Source of the DNA: Planctomonas sp. JC2975
Lineage (GTDB): Bacteria; Actinomycetota; Actinomycetes; Actinomycetales; Microbacteriaceae
Assembly (NCBI RefSeq): GCF_012985205.1
Contig: NZ_JABEKS010000001.1
Coordinates: forward strand, 806,001 to 870,000
DNA length: 64,000 bases
Reading direction: 5' to 3'
Shown here: piece by piece, positions 63,977 to 64,000 of the stretch
Position numbering within the stretch: position 1 is the stretch's first letter
Layout: every line of letters starts with the position of its first letter
Program-made: the position numbers and the translations under genes
The notes under the pieces: generated by a model
Seen by the model: the letters and a program-made list of their open reading frames with translations, nothing else
Databases searched by the model: none
What the model was told of the DNA's origin: nothing

Positions 63977-64000
63977 TCGCCGCATGCCGCAGCATCCACC

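Noticed and set aside
1-64000. CRISPR arrays, transposases or prophage modules
   Set aside because: No regularly spaced short repeats with unique spacers and no transposase, integrase or phage structural gene were seen.

Overview
The window comes from a high-GC actinobacterium, most likely a member of the Microbacteriaceae (Leifsonia/Microbacterium-like). This rests on the very high GC3, the frequent GGATGC/GCATCC hexamers inside genes, the chain of PP2C, FHA, PknB-type kinase, fibronectin/Ig, MoxR, DUF58 and transglutaminase genes, and the leuB-ilvE-fumarylacetoacetase-gltX order. It looks chromosomal. No rRNA, CRISPR array, transposase or phage module is visible.

Region 1 (1-26,086, all minus strand) is one long signalling and cell-surface locus. 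Reading in the direction of transcription it holds a TerC exporter preceded by a candidate Mn2+ riboswitch, a PP2C phosphatase, an FHA protein, a transmembrane Ser/Thr kinase with an fn3-like outer domain, and a small FHA-plus-helical protein. Two tandem copies of a four-gene cassette follow: giant membrane-anchored Ig/fn3 protein, MoxR ATPase, DUF58 protein, transglutaminase-like membrane protein. The last gene runs off the left edge. From memory, a comparable single-copy set in bifidobacteria has been called the PFNA cluster. Here the cassette is duplicated. The two MoxR proteins are almost identical, while their partners have diverged strongly. Both transglutaminase domains lack the expected catalytic Cys and His. 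This is the best candidate in the window for a poorly described system: a kinase/phosphatase-controlled machine that assembles or senses large extracellular fibres.

Region 2 (26,087-41,000) is a mixed housekeeping and accessory stretch. It holds a lipase-maturation-factor-like membrane protein, an epoxide-hydrolase-family protein, topoisomerase IB, a small FHA protein, a DUF2188 protein, tRNA-Glu, a diacylglycerol-kinase-type lipid kinase, and a CopB-type (CPH) copper P-type ATPase with a CsoR-like operator. It also holds an MBL-fold hydrolase, a 103-bp tandem repeat, a beta-glucosidase (GH3)/MFS/TetR regulon with two tandem operators, and a histidine phosphatase.

Region 3 (41,204-52,408) is a catabolic island. 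A ThDP enzyme and a flavin oxidoreductase are followed by a homoprotocatechuate meta-cleavage operon (FAH-RraA fusion, GntR, hpaE, hpaD, hpaH, hpaI), mostly joined by ATGA overlaps. An aromatic flavin hydroxylase is divergent across a compact promoter. Together they should turn a hydroxylated phenylacetate-type substrate into pyruvate and succinic semialdehyde.

Region 4 (52,443-64,000) carries Nudix and VanZ genes, tRNA-Gln, gltX, a LysR/class V aminotransferase pair that ends at a tRNA-Gly-like remnant, a fumarylacetoacetase-family gene, ilvE, leuB, an alternating degenerate repeat, and a DHA2 drug exporter with a divergent TetR repressor.
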